This document shows positions 42,653 to 51,751 of a DNA stretch of 64,000 nt, in pieces. Position 1 is the first letter of the stretch; each line of letters opens with the position of its first letter. The notes under the pieces were generated by a model, which was not told where the DNA came from, did not search any database, and saw only the letters and a list, made by a program, of their open reading frames with translations. This stretch comes from JBEEOW01 sp041191405 (GTDB lineage: Bacteria > Bacteroidota > Bacteroidia > Cytophagales > UBA9547), in NCBI GenBank assembly GCA_041191405.1, contig JBEEOW010000018.1, positions 19,965 through 83,964 on the forward strand, given 5' to 3'. A program made the translations under genes and the position numbers.

Positions 42653-44581
42653 TTAGTAATGCCATCTAACAAATGATTCCATAGCTGCATATTCAGCTAA
42701 ACCAAGTTTGTTATACAATTCTGCTGTGGCACTGTTACGAGCTTCAGCTCTTTGCCAGAACTCTCTTGCATCTTGGCCTTGGAATACAACTCCATCTTTT
42801 TGTGATTGGTGTTTGAAAATACCATGACGTTTTTGTAATACTTGCTCTGGAGACATTGGTACTGACATTTCGATTTCCCAAATATCCCACTCATGCCAAG
42901 CACCTCTGTATAACCATAACCAACAATCTTTCATAAAGTCCTCATTTTTCAAACGAGCACATGCTTCAAAAATAGCATCTAAACAAACTTTATGTGTTCC
43001 GTGTGGGTCAGCTAAATCACCAGCTGCATAAATTTGATGTGGTTTAATTTCACGGATTAAATCCATGATAATTTTCACATCAGCTTCACCAATTGGACTT
43101 TTTGCAATAGTACCAGTTTCGTAGAAAGGTAAATTTAAGAAGTGAGCATTTTCATCAGGAATACCAACAAATCTACAAGTAGCTTTAGCTTCTCCTCTTC
43201 TTATAATTCCTTTGATATGACGAACAGCTGCAGTATCTGGTTCAAAACCTTTTTTAGCTCTAATTGAAGCTGCTGCTTCTTTAAATATTTTTAAAGCCTC
43301 TTTGTTATCAATTCCAAAGTTTTCGTTGTAATCAACTACAAAATCAGCAAAACGTAAAGCTTCGTCGTCAGCAACTGCAATGTTACCTGAAGTTTGGTAA
43401 CCTACATGTACTTCGTGACCTTGCTCATGTAAACGAATAAACGTTCCACCCATCGAAATAATATCATCATCAGGATGTGGAGAGAATATAATTACACGTT
43501 TTTTCTCAGGATTAGCTCTTTCTGGACGGTTAGTATCGTCAGCGTTTGGTTTACCACCTGGCCAACCTGTTACAGTATGTTGTAACTGATTGAAAACTGC
43601 AATGTTAATATCGTAAGCTGATCCTTTTTGTGCAATTAAATCACCAAGACCATTATCAGTATAGTCTTTTTGAGTTAATTTAAGGATAGTTTTGTTTAAT
43701 TTCAACGCAAGCATACAAACTGCTTTCTTAATTAATTTTTCGCTCCATTCAACTGGACCCATTAACCAAGGAGTTTGCACTTTCATTAATTTCGAAGCTG
43801 CTGCTTCATCTAAAAAGAATGTTACGTTTGGATGCGTTTGTAAGAACGATGCAGGAACATGCTCAGTAACAGGGCCTTCACAAGCTTTGTGAATAATGTT
43901 TGCTTTTCCTGGACCAAATGCTAACAAAACTACTCTTTTAGCATTCATAATTTGATGAACACCTAAAGATATTGCAACAGTAGGTGTTTTTGATAAACCA
44001 CCAAAATCATTGCGAGCATCGTAACGAGTTGAATAATCAAGTGCTACTAAACGAGTTTTTGAGTTAATATGTGAACCTGATTCGTTAAAACCAACGTGTC
44101 CGTTACTACCAATTCCTAATACTTGAATATCTAAACCACCAAAAGCATCAATTTTAGCCTCATATTCTTGGCAGAATGCAGCAATTTCTTCTTTAGCAAT
44201 TGTTCCATCTGGAATATGAACATTGTTCATGTCAATATCAATGTGATCAAAAAGATTCGTTTTCATGAAACGAACATAACTATTGATATCGTCAGGTTGC
44301 ATTGGATAGTATTCATCCAAATTAAAAGTGTGTACACCTTTAAAGCTTAAGCCTTCTTCTTTATGTAAACGGATTAACTCTGCATACATTAATTTTGGAG
44401 TATTTCCTGTAGCCAAACCAAGTACTGCAGGTTTGCCTGCTGCTTGTTTTCTACGAATTAAATCCGCTATTTCTTTTGCAACTACTTTTGACGCTTCCAG
44501 AGCATTTTTGTAAAACTCTGTTGGGATTTTTTCATAGTTAAATGAAAGATCATAAGCATCATTGAAAACGCTGTTTGCCAT
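42653..44581 (-). CDS. nagB: Glucosamine-6-phosphate deaminase fused to a PIG-L (LmbE) deacetylase-like domain
   Basis: The 642-residue protein combines two modules. The N-terminal NagB domain (about 25-290), which converts GlcN-6-P to fructose-6-P and ammonia, has GLATGNTPKLMYAELIRLH, VHTFNLDEYY and LGIGSNGHVGFNESGSHIN. The C-terminal PIG-L/LmbE domain (about 365-610), a zinc N-deacetylase fold, has VIIFSPHPDDDIISMGG (the P-H-P-D-D zinc site) and AAGDLADPHGTHKVCLD with the third ligand. The fusion is known in Bacteroidota and would suit conversion of GlcNAc-6-P, though the deacetylase activity is inferred. It connects to the chitinases in this window. It ends at a strong terminator. Confidence 0.93.
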   Translation of the reverse strand: MANSVFNDAYDLSFNYEKIPTEFYKNALEASKVVAKEIADLIRRKQAAGKPAVLGLATGNTPKLMYAELIRLHKEEGLSFKGVHTFNLDEYYPMQPDDINSYVRFMKTNLFDHIDIDMNNVHIPDGTIAKEEIAAFCQEYEAKIDAFGGLDIQVLGIGSNGHVGFNESGSHINSKTRLVALDYSTRYDARNDFGGLSKTPTVAISLGVHQIMNAKRVVLLAFGPGKANIIHKACEGPVTEHVPASFLQTHPNVTFFLDEAAASKLMKVQTPWLMGPVEWSEKLIKKAVCMLALKLNKTILKLTQKDYTDNGLGDLIAQKGSAYDINIAVFNQLQHTVTGWPGGKPNADDTNRPERANPEKKRVIIFSPHPDDDIISMGGTFIRLHEQGHEVHVGYQTSGNIAVADDEALRFADFVVDYNENFGIDNKEALKIFKEAAASIRAKKGFEPDTAAVRHIKGIIRRGEAKATCRFVGIPDENAHFLNLPFYETGTIAKSPIGEADVKIIMDLIREIKPHQIYAAGDLADPHGTHKVCLDAIFEACARLKNEDFMKDCWLWLYRGAWHEWDIWEIEMSVPMSPEQVLQKRHGIFKHQSQKDGVVFQGQDAREFWQRAEARNSATAELYNKLGLAEYAAMESFVRWHY

Positions 44582-44706
44582 AAAATTGGTAAATTGAATT
44601 ATGGATGAATATTTTGTTTTATTACTTGAGCAATAAATGCAACATGAATAAGTAGCAAATTACTAATTTATATTGGTAAGATGCAAATTTGAAGCTATAA
44701 AAAGCC

Positions 44707-45687
44707 TTATTTATCTCTATTAATTAATTGTAAAGTAAAATTCTTAAGCTGAGCTGTTGCCATTGGACCAACATTTAACTTAAGTAATAATGCCAATGCA
44801 CTTTCGAAGTAACTGTTTATCAACACTTCTGTATCTGCTTTGATATTTAGTTCTTCGTAAATAGCTTTTACAGCTTGTACCTTTTCTTCTGGGTTAAATA
44901 TTTCGGCTGCAATCCAGCTTTTTAATGATTCAAGAGTTTTGCCTTCTGCTTTTTGTAAGGCAGTTAATAATAAATATGTTTTTTTGTTTGAAATAATATC
45001 TCCACCAACTTGTTTGCCTACTTTAGCCGATTCACCAAATACATCTAACAAATCGTCTTTTAACTGAAAGCCAATACCAATCAACTCTCCATATTTTTGC
45101 AAAACAGTTCTTTGCTCAACTGTTGCATCAGCTAATAAACCGCCAAGTTCTAAGGCAAAACCAAGTAAAACTGCTGTTTTCAAGCGAATCATTTCAATGT
45201 ATTCTTCGGTTTGAACATCGTTTCTTTGTTCAAAATCCATGTCTAATTGTTGTCCTTCGCAAACTTCAATGGCACATTTATTAAAAAGAGCTAATGCTGT
45301 AGGTAAATGCTCAACCGGCGACTGTAACAATAAATCATAGGCTTTTACCAACATTACATCGCCAGAAAGAATAGCAATATTGGTATTCCATTTGGTGTGC
45401 ACAGTTTCTTTACCTCTACGCAAAGGAGCCTGATCCATAATGTCATCATGCATCAAAGTAAAGTTGTGAAACACCTCAACAGCCATGGCAGGTTGCAAAA
45501 ATTGAGCAACATCTTTGTTAAACATTGCTGCAGATAATAGAGTTAAAACAGGACGTAAACGTTTTCCGCCTAATTCTAAAATATAATCAATAGGTTGATA
45601 TAAATTTTCGGGGTGTTTGTTTACTTTATATTTTTCAAAACCTTGTGATACAAGACTATAAATATGCTCTAATGAATTATTTTGCAT
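44707..45687 (-). CDS. Polyprenyl (probably geranylgeranyl) diphosphate synthase
   Basis: The 326-residue trans-prenyltransferase condenses IPP with allylic diphosphates. It has GGKRLRPVLTL, the first Asp-rich motif HDDIMDQAPLRRG (Asp81, 82, 85) and the second GFQLKDDLLDVFGE, with K-Q-V-G-G-D-I between the helices. The residue pair just before the first motif is Leu-Met (positions 78-79), which neither proves nor excludes a C20 product. The carotenoid genes 9 kb away need GGPP, making this a plausible CrtE, but a longer-chain quinone-side-chain synthase is possible. It is transcribed alone, after a 514-bp non-coding gap. Confidence 0.88.
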   Translation of the reverse strand: MQNNSLEHIYSLVSQGFEKYKVNKHPENLYQPIDYILELGGKRLRPVLTLLSAAMFNKDVAQFLQPAMAVEVFHNFTLMHDDIMDQAPLRRGKETVHTKWNTNIAILSGDVMLVKAYDLLLQSPVEHLPTALALFNKCAIEVCEGQQLDMDFEQRNDVQTEEYIEMIRLKTAVLLGFALELGGLLADATVEQRTVLQKYGELIGIGFQLKDDLLDVFGESAKVGKQVGGDIISNKKTYLLLTALQKAEGKTLESLKSWIAAEIFNPEEKVQAVKAIYEELNIKADTEVLINSYFESALALLLKLNVGPMATAQLKNFTLQLINRDK

Positions 45688-46201
45688 AAAATGGTTTAAT
45701 ATTGATTGTAATAATATGTAAATCTAAAAAAAGGATTTATTGTTTTGATTTTTTTTGAAAGATATGTTTAAAAATAGAAAAAATGCCACTTGGTGATGGT
45801 CTTATGTTGCAAGTTACGATACAGTTATTTTAACATATTTGTAGGTAGCCTGAAAAAGGCATACCAATATATGAGATAATGTCCGTTTTGAAAAATTTAT
45901 CTTTTACGTTCATCAAATTCTTCACTAATCCATTCCTTAATTTCTTCACCAACCATTTACTCAACTGCAAGATTGCAAGATAATGTAACTATTCGAAAGG
46001 TATTGCTTCAAACGAAATAATATATCTTTGGATTTGCAATCTATATAAACAGATGAAAATAAAAACATTTACTACAATTAAGGATTAAAAATCCCTGGAT
46101 ACGGCTTTTGTATGCAAAAAAAACGTGCACGTGAAGCAAGTTATAGACAAAAGAGGATGTCTCTTATCAAGTCATCCTCTATGTTTTGATTTATTTTCAG
46201 C
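45688..46201. other. 514-bp non-coding stretch
   Basis: Between the polyprenyl synthase start and the T9SS chitinase stop there is no supported gene, tRNA or promoter of the TTG/TAnnTTTG type. A weak imperfect hairpin occurs near 45842-45863 and a hairpin at 46152-46180. Base composition is somewhat less AT-biased in 45780-46130 than in neighbouring spacers, which could mean a decayed gene or insertion, but no reading frame could be restored by eye. Confidence 0.5.
46152..46180 (-). terminator. Possible terminator after the T9SS chitinase gene
   Basis: The stem AGAGGATG / CATCCTCT (46152-46159, 46173-46180) with a 13-nt loop lies 22 bp beyond the stop at 46202 and is followed on the minus strand by TTTTG. 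Confidence 0.55.
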
Positions 46202-48580
46202 CTATTCAACTACCAATGCTAAAGAATAACTATCATTAATTTTTACTATGTAATAACCTTTTGGCAATCCTTCTAAACTTAATGAATTTTCTGAAATATT
46301 TTCACCTCTAAATTCTCTAACTATACTCCCTAATGCATTCAAAATCTGAATCTTACTAATTTTAGTTTCTGATTTAATATTCAAACTCCCCTTACTTGGA
46401 TTAGGATATAATTGAAAAGTATAATTTTCAACATCCTCAATACCAGTTGCATTACAGTTGGGATTTATTATTACATCTACTTTAGTTCTAGCACAATTAT
46501 CACCCGAACCAGATGTAAACTTAAAATTATAAAAGAAACCTGAATTTGTTCCAGCAGTTGAGAAAGCTGCTCCACTCCAAGAATCATAAGTGTTTTTATA
46601 TAGAGTTATGCCATTTGAAACATAATCGGTAGCCGAAGCAGTTCCGTCCATAGTTAATGTACCTGCAGGAGCACTGTTTGCATATATATAATATGTTTCA
46701 GCAGGAAGTAAAATATTTAATAAGGCTGTATTTTCTCCAGAAACAACACTTACTGTTTTAGTTGCAACTTGAGTAGAACCATCATTTGCTAAAATTACAA
46801 GAGTTACATTTCCAGCCGCACCAGCAACAAAATTAACAGATACTAGAGTTGAGGCTTTGGAAAGTTGGAATTTGTTTGCATAATTAACAACTCCTGCTGC
46901 CCAACCTGATATGGATGTTTTTCCTAGAGTTGTATTTGTTAATGTATTCGCTCTTCCAACATAAAATGATGTATTTGAACTAACGTTGGTACTATAAGTA
47001 GCCGAACCTGATTTAAGAGCAGCACCTCCAGTTTGTGAACTAAACCAGTCATAATTAGAGCCAGCATCTGTCACTTGCAAAGTTACTGCTCCTGCTTTAC
47101 AAATTTCAACACTTGGAACATTTACTAAATTACTCGAAACTACTACACTACCCGAAACCGAAGAACATCCGTTGGCACTTAAACTCACTTTATAGGTGCC
47201 CGAAGTATTTACTATCAAAGTTTTAGCAGTTTGACCTGATATAAGTGCATTGTCTTTATACCAAGAATAACTAATTCCTGCCCCTGAAATTCCAGCATCT
47301 AAAGTATCAGTTGGATTAGAACAAAGAGTAGTAGTTGAACCTAAGTTAATGGTACCGATAGTTGAAGAAACTTTTATTGTATCCACTTTTTGACACTTGC
47401 CAACAGAATCAACAACAACCCAATATTTACCAGCAGATGAAATAGAATTTAATGAAGGAGAATTTGCACCTGTAGTCGTACCATCTTTATACCAAGTAAA
47501 GGTTCTTCCTGTTTTTGCAGATAGGCCTGTTGTTAAATTCACAGAGCCTACTCCACACAGCGATACATCAGGCCCCAAGTTAGGAGATTCACATGTTATT
47601 TTATAGGGAGCAATAGCCAAATTTATAGCACTCAATAAGGAATATTGATAATAATTCGCATCTAAAATATCCTGTGACAATTCCCAAATCATTACTCCTC
47701 CTCCTCCATTTGTCATTACATAATCAATTTTAGATTTTAATGCAGGAGCAGCGTTATAATTAGTTCCATCAGTAGTATATCCACTTATGGTTCCATCGTA
47801 GGCTTTAGAAGCATTTGTGGCATATGGATAAGCAACACCATTATACATTCCTTGATTAGAGGTGTAGAAAGGAACACCTTGTACTAATTTTTTAGCATTT
47901 GAAGCTCCTAGATATGTTTTCCAAATATCAAAAGATTTGTTTGCTAGTGTTACTGACGAAAATCCGCCAGCCAAATCATATGCCATAATATTTACCTCGT
48001 CGCAATAATCAACAAATTTTGTAGTAAAGTAATTTGTGTGTCCTTGCTCTCCTCCTACATCTATCCCTAAGTAAATATGTCTGTATCCAGCACTTTCTTT
48101 TTTGTTAAATTCAGATCTAAATTCTGCCAATAACAAGTCGAGATTTCCTCTTTCTGCATTGCTAGGAAACTCCCAATCCACATCAAAACCATCAATATTA
48201 TTTGCCACAATGAAGTTTGCTACTGAGGCTGCAAAATTTTGACGATATGTAGCATTGGCTGCCAATGGGCTATACATATAAGCAGAACCAGCACCTCCAG
48301 AAGAAATACGAACTCTTACATTATTGGCTGCAGCATTAGTTTTAATATTATTAAATTTTGTCTGATCTGAACTTGACCAAGAACTAAATTGAGGAAAATT
48401 TCCCGAAGCATCGGGTTGAATAAAACAGTAAATTATGTCTGTTATTTTATCATACTGAATTTTGTTTTCGTCTCCAGCATTTCTCCAATTTGGGAAAAAC
48501 CCAATAACATGTTGGCTAAAAGATACTTGTGTAAATAATAGCGCACTTAAAATTGAAATTAACTTTGCGAATTTTATCAT
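46202..48580 (-). CDS. T9SS-secreted GH18 chitinase
   Basis: The 792-residue enzyme has a signal peptide (ending QVSFSQ), then a GH18 barrel (about 23-325) starting HVIGFFPNWRN. It contains VRVRISSGGAG and NNIDGFDVDWEFPS, the DxxDxDxE motif with acid Glu137, and NIMAYDLAGGF and GGVMIWELSQD later. From about 330 to 700 there are Cys-containing Ig-like beta-domains (TLCSNPTDTLDAGISGAG, SNYDWFSSQTGGAA) and a C-terminal-type beta-sandwich. It ends in a type A sorting domain (QLYPNPSKGSLNI to ALVVE). It should be exported to the cell surface or medium to attack insoluble chitin. It is unrelated in architecture to the operon chitinase at 6908-8302. Confidence 0.93.
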   Translation of the reverse strand: MIKFAKLISILSALLFTQVSFSQHVIGFFPNWRNAGDENKIQYDKITDIIYCFIQPDASGNFPQFSSWSSSDQTKFNNIKTNAAANNVRVRISSGGAGSAYMYSPLAANATYRQNFAASVANFIVANNIDGFDVDWEFPSNAERGNLDLLLAEFRSEFNKKESAGYRHIYLGIDVGGEQGHTNYFTTKFVDYCDEVNIMAYDLAGGFSSVTLANKSFDIWKTYLGASNAKKLVQGVPFYTSNQGMYNGVAYPYATNASKAYDGTISGYTTDGTNYNAAPALKSKIDYVMTNGGGGVMIWELSQDILDANYYQYSLLSAINLAIAPYKITCESPNLGPDVSLCGVGSVNLTTGLSAKTGRTFTWYKDGTTTGANSPSLNSISSAGKYWVVVDSVGKCQKVDTIKVSSTIGTINLGSTTTLCSNPTDTLDAGISGAGISYSWYKDNALISGQTAKTLIVNTSGTYKVSLSANGCSSVSGSVVVSSNLVNVPSVEICKAGAVTLQVTDAGSNYDWFSSQTGGAALKSGSATYSTNVSSNTSFYVGRANTLTNTTLGKTSISGWAAGVVNYANKFQLSKASTLVSVNFVAGAAGNVTLVILANDGSTQVATKTVSVVSGENTALLNILLPAETYYIYANSAPAGTLTMDGTASATDYVSNGITLYKNTYDSWSGAAFSTAGTNSGFFYNFKFTSGSGDNCARTKVDVIINPNCNATGIEDVENYTFQLYPNPSKGSLNIKSETKISKIQILNALGSIVREFRGENISENSLSLEGLPKGYYIVKINDSYSLALVVE

Positions 48581-49072
48581 AAGACTTTATTTTTCTTTTA
48601 TACTTCAAAATATATAATTCATTTTCTGTTTTATACTTTGAAAAGAGTTTTTTGTTTTCAATTATTAATTCACAAATTGAATCAATTTTGTATTAATTAA
48701 AAAATAAATTAATTATCAACCTGGTAAACCTAACTTTAAATTAAATCTAAAATATAAAAAAATAAAAGTGAATACTTTATATTTTTTTGATTAATAAATT
48801 TTTTATTATAACATTCAAAAATTTATTTTGATTAATTTCCTCAAAAATAGTATATTCTTAAAAATTTACAATTTAAAAAGCTGAGAAATCAAGTTCAAAA
48901 TTTAAACTTTCATATTGTTAGTACTTCTTTATACTATCTTATTGTGTAAATGTATTAAAGCTAATAACATAATTCATTGAATTTATAGCTTCACAATGAT
49001 TTTTTAAATAAGTATAACGCCGCTCAACACTGAGTGGTATTATACTTATTTTCAACCTTATTATAAATTAAG
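48581..49072. other. 492-bp AT-rich non-coding stretch
   Basis: This spacer upstream of the T9SS chitinase is very AT-rich. A near-match to the -7 box (TATATTTTG with one extra base, about 48610-48618, minus strand) could serve the chitinase. The only structured element is the hairpin at 49010-49047. No gene was supported. Confidence 0.55.
49010..49047 (-). terminator. Hairpin after the 313-residue secreted protein gene
   Basis: Arms 49010-49026 and 49031-49047 pair over 17 positions (one mismatch, two G-T wobbles) with a 4-nt loop, 26 bp past the stop at 49073. Confidence 0.6.
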
Positions 49073-50014
49073 CTAATTTTTAATTTCTATTTCAATTTTC
49101 TTAGAGAAAACGTTATTTGCTTTATATAAATACAAATTAACTGGCTCATTATCAAATCTTAAAACAAATATATTTGTCTTATATGTTTTATCTTTTAGCT
49201 TTGGAACAATAGTTTCAAAATAAATATTAAAATCAGCTTCTGTAAATTGAGGATTTTTTAGACCAAATTGATAATCGTCTGTTGACAAAGATATTTTATC
49301 TATTGATCCTAAATAAGCTTTATTATTTTCATTTGTTATGATAACATCAAAACTACTAAATTCATATTCTCCTGAAATTTTTTTCAATATTACCTGTCCA
49401 TCAAGTATTTCCAATAACTTAAATGTTGTGTTAGAAATAACAAATTCTTTTCCAATATCAGCTTTGGTAAGTTTAACTTTATCAAAACTTAGTTTAACTT
49501 CAACATTTAATAATAATTTACCTTTTACATTTTTATGTATTGTATCTAAATATATTGTCCTTTTAACAGTTTGAAATTTCCCATTTTCATTTTCAATCAT
49601 TCCAAATCCACCTACATTCATATTTTTATAGATATCAACTTTATGATTGTTTTCATCTACTAAAAATGAAGTGTCATTTTTAAATTGTATTAAATTTTTG
49701 TCAATTTTAACATTAAGTGGCAATTTTAACTCAAGGTTTAATTTATCCTCTTCTAATTCTGATGTAAAATTTTTACTTAGATATTCAAAATGGCTATTAA
49801 GTTGTGTTTGATTTACATTAGTTGCTAAATCCCAAACAAACTCAGTTTTTGGATTAACTTTATTGTTCAAAGTATTCTTAGTTTGAAAAGTCTTTTTCAA
49901 TTTACTATACAATGAAGTTTTAATCATTTTTAGCATTTGCTCATCTTTATTAACTTGTGCAAATACAGTTAGAGAAAATGATATTAATATTGTTGTTATT
50001 ACAGATTTTAACAT
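49073..50014 (-). CDS. Secreted protein of unknown function
   Basis: The start is placed at the ATG at 50014 (MLKSVITTILISFSLTVFAQ), which begins a good signal peptide; the frame continues to a TTG at 50095 but that would bury the signal. The mature 293 residues are Lys/Asn-rich with alternating beta strands and mention no cysteine pattern or catalytic motif. Segments such as KGKLLLNVEVKLSFDKVKLT and EFVISNTTFKLLEILDGQVI suggest a beta-sandwich. It follows the leucine-rich-like protein gene by about 73 bp on the same strand. I do not recognise the family. Confidence 0.7.
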   Translation of the reverse strand: MLKSVITTILISFSLTVFAQVNKDEQMLKMIKTSLYSKLKKTFQTKNTLNNKVNPKTEFVWDLATNVNQTQLNSHFEYLSKNFTSELEEDKLNLELKLPLNVKIDKNLIQFKNDTSFLVDENNHKVDIYKNMNVGGFGMIENENGKFQTVKRTIYLDTIHKNVKGKLLLNVEVKLSFDKVKLTKADIGKEFVISNTTFKLLEILDGQVILKKISGEYEFSSFDVIITNENNKAYLGSIDKISLSTDDYQFGLKNPQFTEADFNIYFETIVPKLKDKTYKTNIFVLRFDNEPVNLYLYKANNVFSKKIEIEIKN

Positions 50015-50087
50015 AATATAGATTGGTTTATACCATGTATGGTGAGTACACCTTCCACAGTGAGTAATTTTATTAATTCCTTTAAAT

Positions 50088-50900
50088 TTATTCAAATACT
50101 TTTACAGTATAACCGTTTTCATATTTGCGAATTCTCAATTGAGGGTTATTGTTCGAAAATATTTCTTGTCCCCAAATTGTATAATCTTTAAATGTTAGAT
50201 TATGAAAACTTGTATTTCCTTCTAAATCTATTCCTGTAGTAATACATGTTAATTCATAATCACAGTAGGATGCATTAGGATATTCAATCTTACATAATCT
50301 AATATCATTATTTGTGATAGCATTCCATTGAATTTCATTATCAACACAAATTTGCAATTTAGGGTTTTCGAATGAATTTAAATATTCTAGTGCAGTGCCT
50401 TTAATATTCAAATAAACTAGTTTTTGAGCCCCTAGTTTAAGTGTTTTTAAGGTACTAATCCCTTCTACATCAAAGCTTGTTAATCCATTATCATTGCAAC
50501 CAATATACACATAGGGTGCTTTTTTAGATACAATTACAGATGTTAATGTCCTCATGTTTGAAGCCTGTAAATATTTCATCTTTTCATTTTTTGACAAATC
50601 AATTGATGTCAAAATTGCATCCCATCCTCCAAAAAAATTCAAGGTATCTAAATTAGAGAATATTTCTATTCCTTTTAAAGATTGAATTGTTGAAGACTGT
50701 ACTGTAATTTTATTTGTATTCCAAACTTCACTCCATTGCAATAATTTATCTTTATTACTATCATAATTAATAATAACATGAGATCTAAAATCTGCATCTG
50801 TGAAAGTAGTTTTTGTAAATACTGTATCTGAAGGATTTTGTGCCAACACTCTCATACTACTCAAAAGTAGTACAACTACACTCATTTTAAATAATTTCAT
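50088..50900 (-). CDS. Secreted leucine-rich-repeat-like protein
   Basis: The start is placed at the ATG at 50900 (MKLFKMSVVVLLLSSMRVLA), giving a signal peptide cut before QNPSD; the longer frame to 50942 overlaps the sdhB terminator. After TTFTDADFRSHVI and a short Asp-rich loop (YDSNKDKLLQWSE, resembling an EF-hand loop), the protein has short repeats of the type I-x-S-L-K-G-I-E-I-F-S-N-L-D-T-L, L-T-S-I-D-L-S and L-K-T-L-K-L, as in bacterial leucine-rich repeats. There is no clear T9SS tail, although the last 30 residues (TIWGQEIFSNNNPQL) are reminiscent of one. 270 aa. Function unknown. Confidence 0.7.
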   Translation of the reverse strand: MKLFKMSVVVLLLSSMRVLAQNPSDTVFTKTTFTDADFRSHVIINYDSNKDKLLQWSEVWNTNKITVQSSTIQSLKGIEIFSNLDTLNFFGGWDAILTSIDLSKNEKMKYLQASNMRTLTSVIVSKKAPYVYIGCNDNGLTSFDVEGISTLKTLKLGAQKLVYLNIKGTALEYLNSFENPKLQICVDNEIQWNAITNNDIRLCKIEYPNASYCDYELTCITTGIDLEGNTSFHNLTFKDYTIWGQEIFSNNNPQLRIRKYENGYTVKVFE

Positions 50901-50928
50901 TTTCAAATAATTTAATGTTAAACAACAA

Positions 50929-50954
50929 AAGGCATCACTCAATAGCGATGCCTT
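50929..50954 (-). terminator. Rho-independent terminator after sdhB
   Basis: The stem AAGGCATC / GATGCCTT (50929-50936, 50947-50954) with a 10-nt loop is followed on the minus strand by TTGTTGTTT. It lies 30 bp beyond the sdhB stop. Confidence 0.78.
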
Positions 50955-50984
50955 CTGTTCAATATATTTATGTAATTTTTAAAA

Positions 50985-51749
50985 CTACACGTTATCAGAA
51001 GTAAACACAGCACTAATATACTCTCTGTTTAAGCGAGCAATGTGTGTTAATGAAATACCTTTAGGGCATTCAGCTGAACAAGCTCCAGTGTTTGTACAAG
51101 CACCAAAACCTTCTTTGTCCATTTGTGCTACCATACGCTCAACACGCTCTTTACGCTCTTGCTGACCTTGTGGTAATAATGCCAATTGAGATACTTTCGC
51201 TGATACGAATAACATTGCAGATGCATTTTTACATGAAGCTACACAAGCTCCACATCCAATACATGTTGCAGCATCAAATGCCTCATCAGCAATTTTCTTT
51301 GGAATTGGAATAACGTTTGCATCAGGTACGCCACCAGTATTTACTGATACGAAACCTCCTACTGACATAATTCTATCAAATGAAGTTCTATCAACAACTA
51401 AGTCTTTTAAAACTGGGAATGCTGCTGCTCTCCATGGTTCAATTACAATAGTATCACCATTTGAGAAGCTACGCATGTGTAACTGACAAGTTGTAATACC
51501 TTTACCTGGACCATGTGGACGGCCATTGATATGTAATGAACACATACCACAAATACCTTCACGGCAATCATGGTCAAAAGCTATAGGTGAATCACCTTTT
51601 TTGATAATGTCTTCATTTACAACATCAAGCATTTCAAGGAACGACATATCAGGTGAAATACCTTTTGCGTCATAGTCTTTGAAAGCACCTTGAGATTTAG
51701 CATCTTTCTGACGCCATACCTTCAATTTAAGATTCATTGAGCCCGACAT
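50985..51749 (-). CDS. sdhB: Succinate dehydrogenase/fumarate reductase iron-sulfur subunit
   Basis: SdhB carries electrons from the flavin to the quinone site through three Fe-S clusters. The 254-residue protein has the [2Fe-2S] ligands in DCREGICGMCSLHINGRPHG with GITTCQLHM, then CIGCGACVASCKN and, near the C-terminus, CTNTGACSAECPKGI for the [4Fe-4S] and [3Fe-4S] clusters. It is 2 bp downstream of sdhA and ends the operon at the terminator at 50929. Confidence 0.97.
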   Translation of the reverse strand: MSGSMNLKLKVWRQKDAKSQGAFKDYDAKGISPDMSFLEMLDVVNEDIIKKGDSPIAFDHDCREGICGMCSLHINGRPHGPGKGITTCQLHMRSFSNGDTIVIEPWRAAAFPVLKDLVVDRTSFDRIMSVGGFVSVNTGGVPDANVIPIPKKIADEAFDAATCIGCGACVASCKNASAMLFVSAKVSQLALLPQGQQERKERVERMVAQMDKEGFGACTNTGACSAECPKGISLTHIARLNREYISAVFTSDNV

Positions 51750-51751
51750 AA

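Noticed and set aside
50015..50095. 27-residue N-terminal extension of the secreted protein at 49073
   Set aside because: It starts at TTG, overlaps the end of the upstream gene, and would bury a good signal peptide beginning at 50014.
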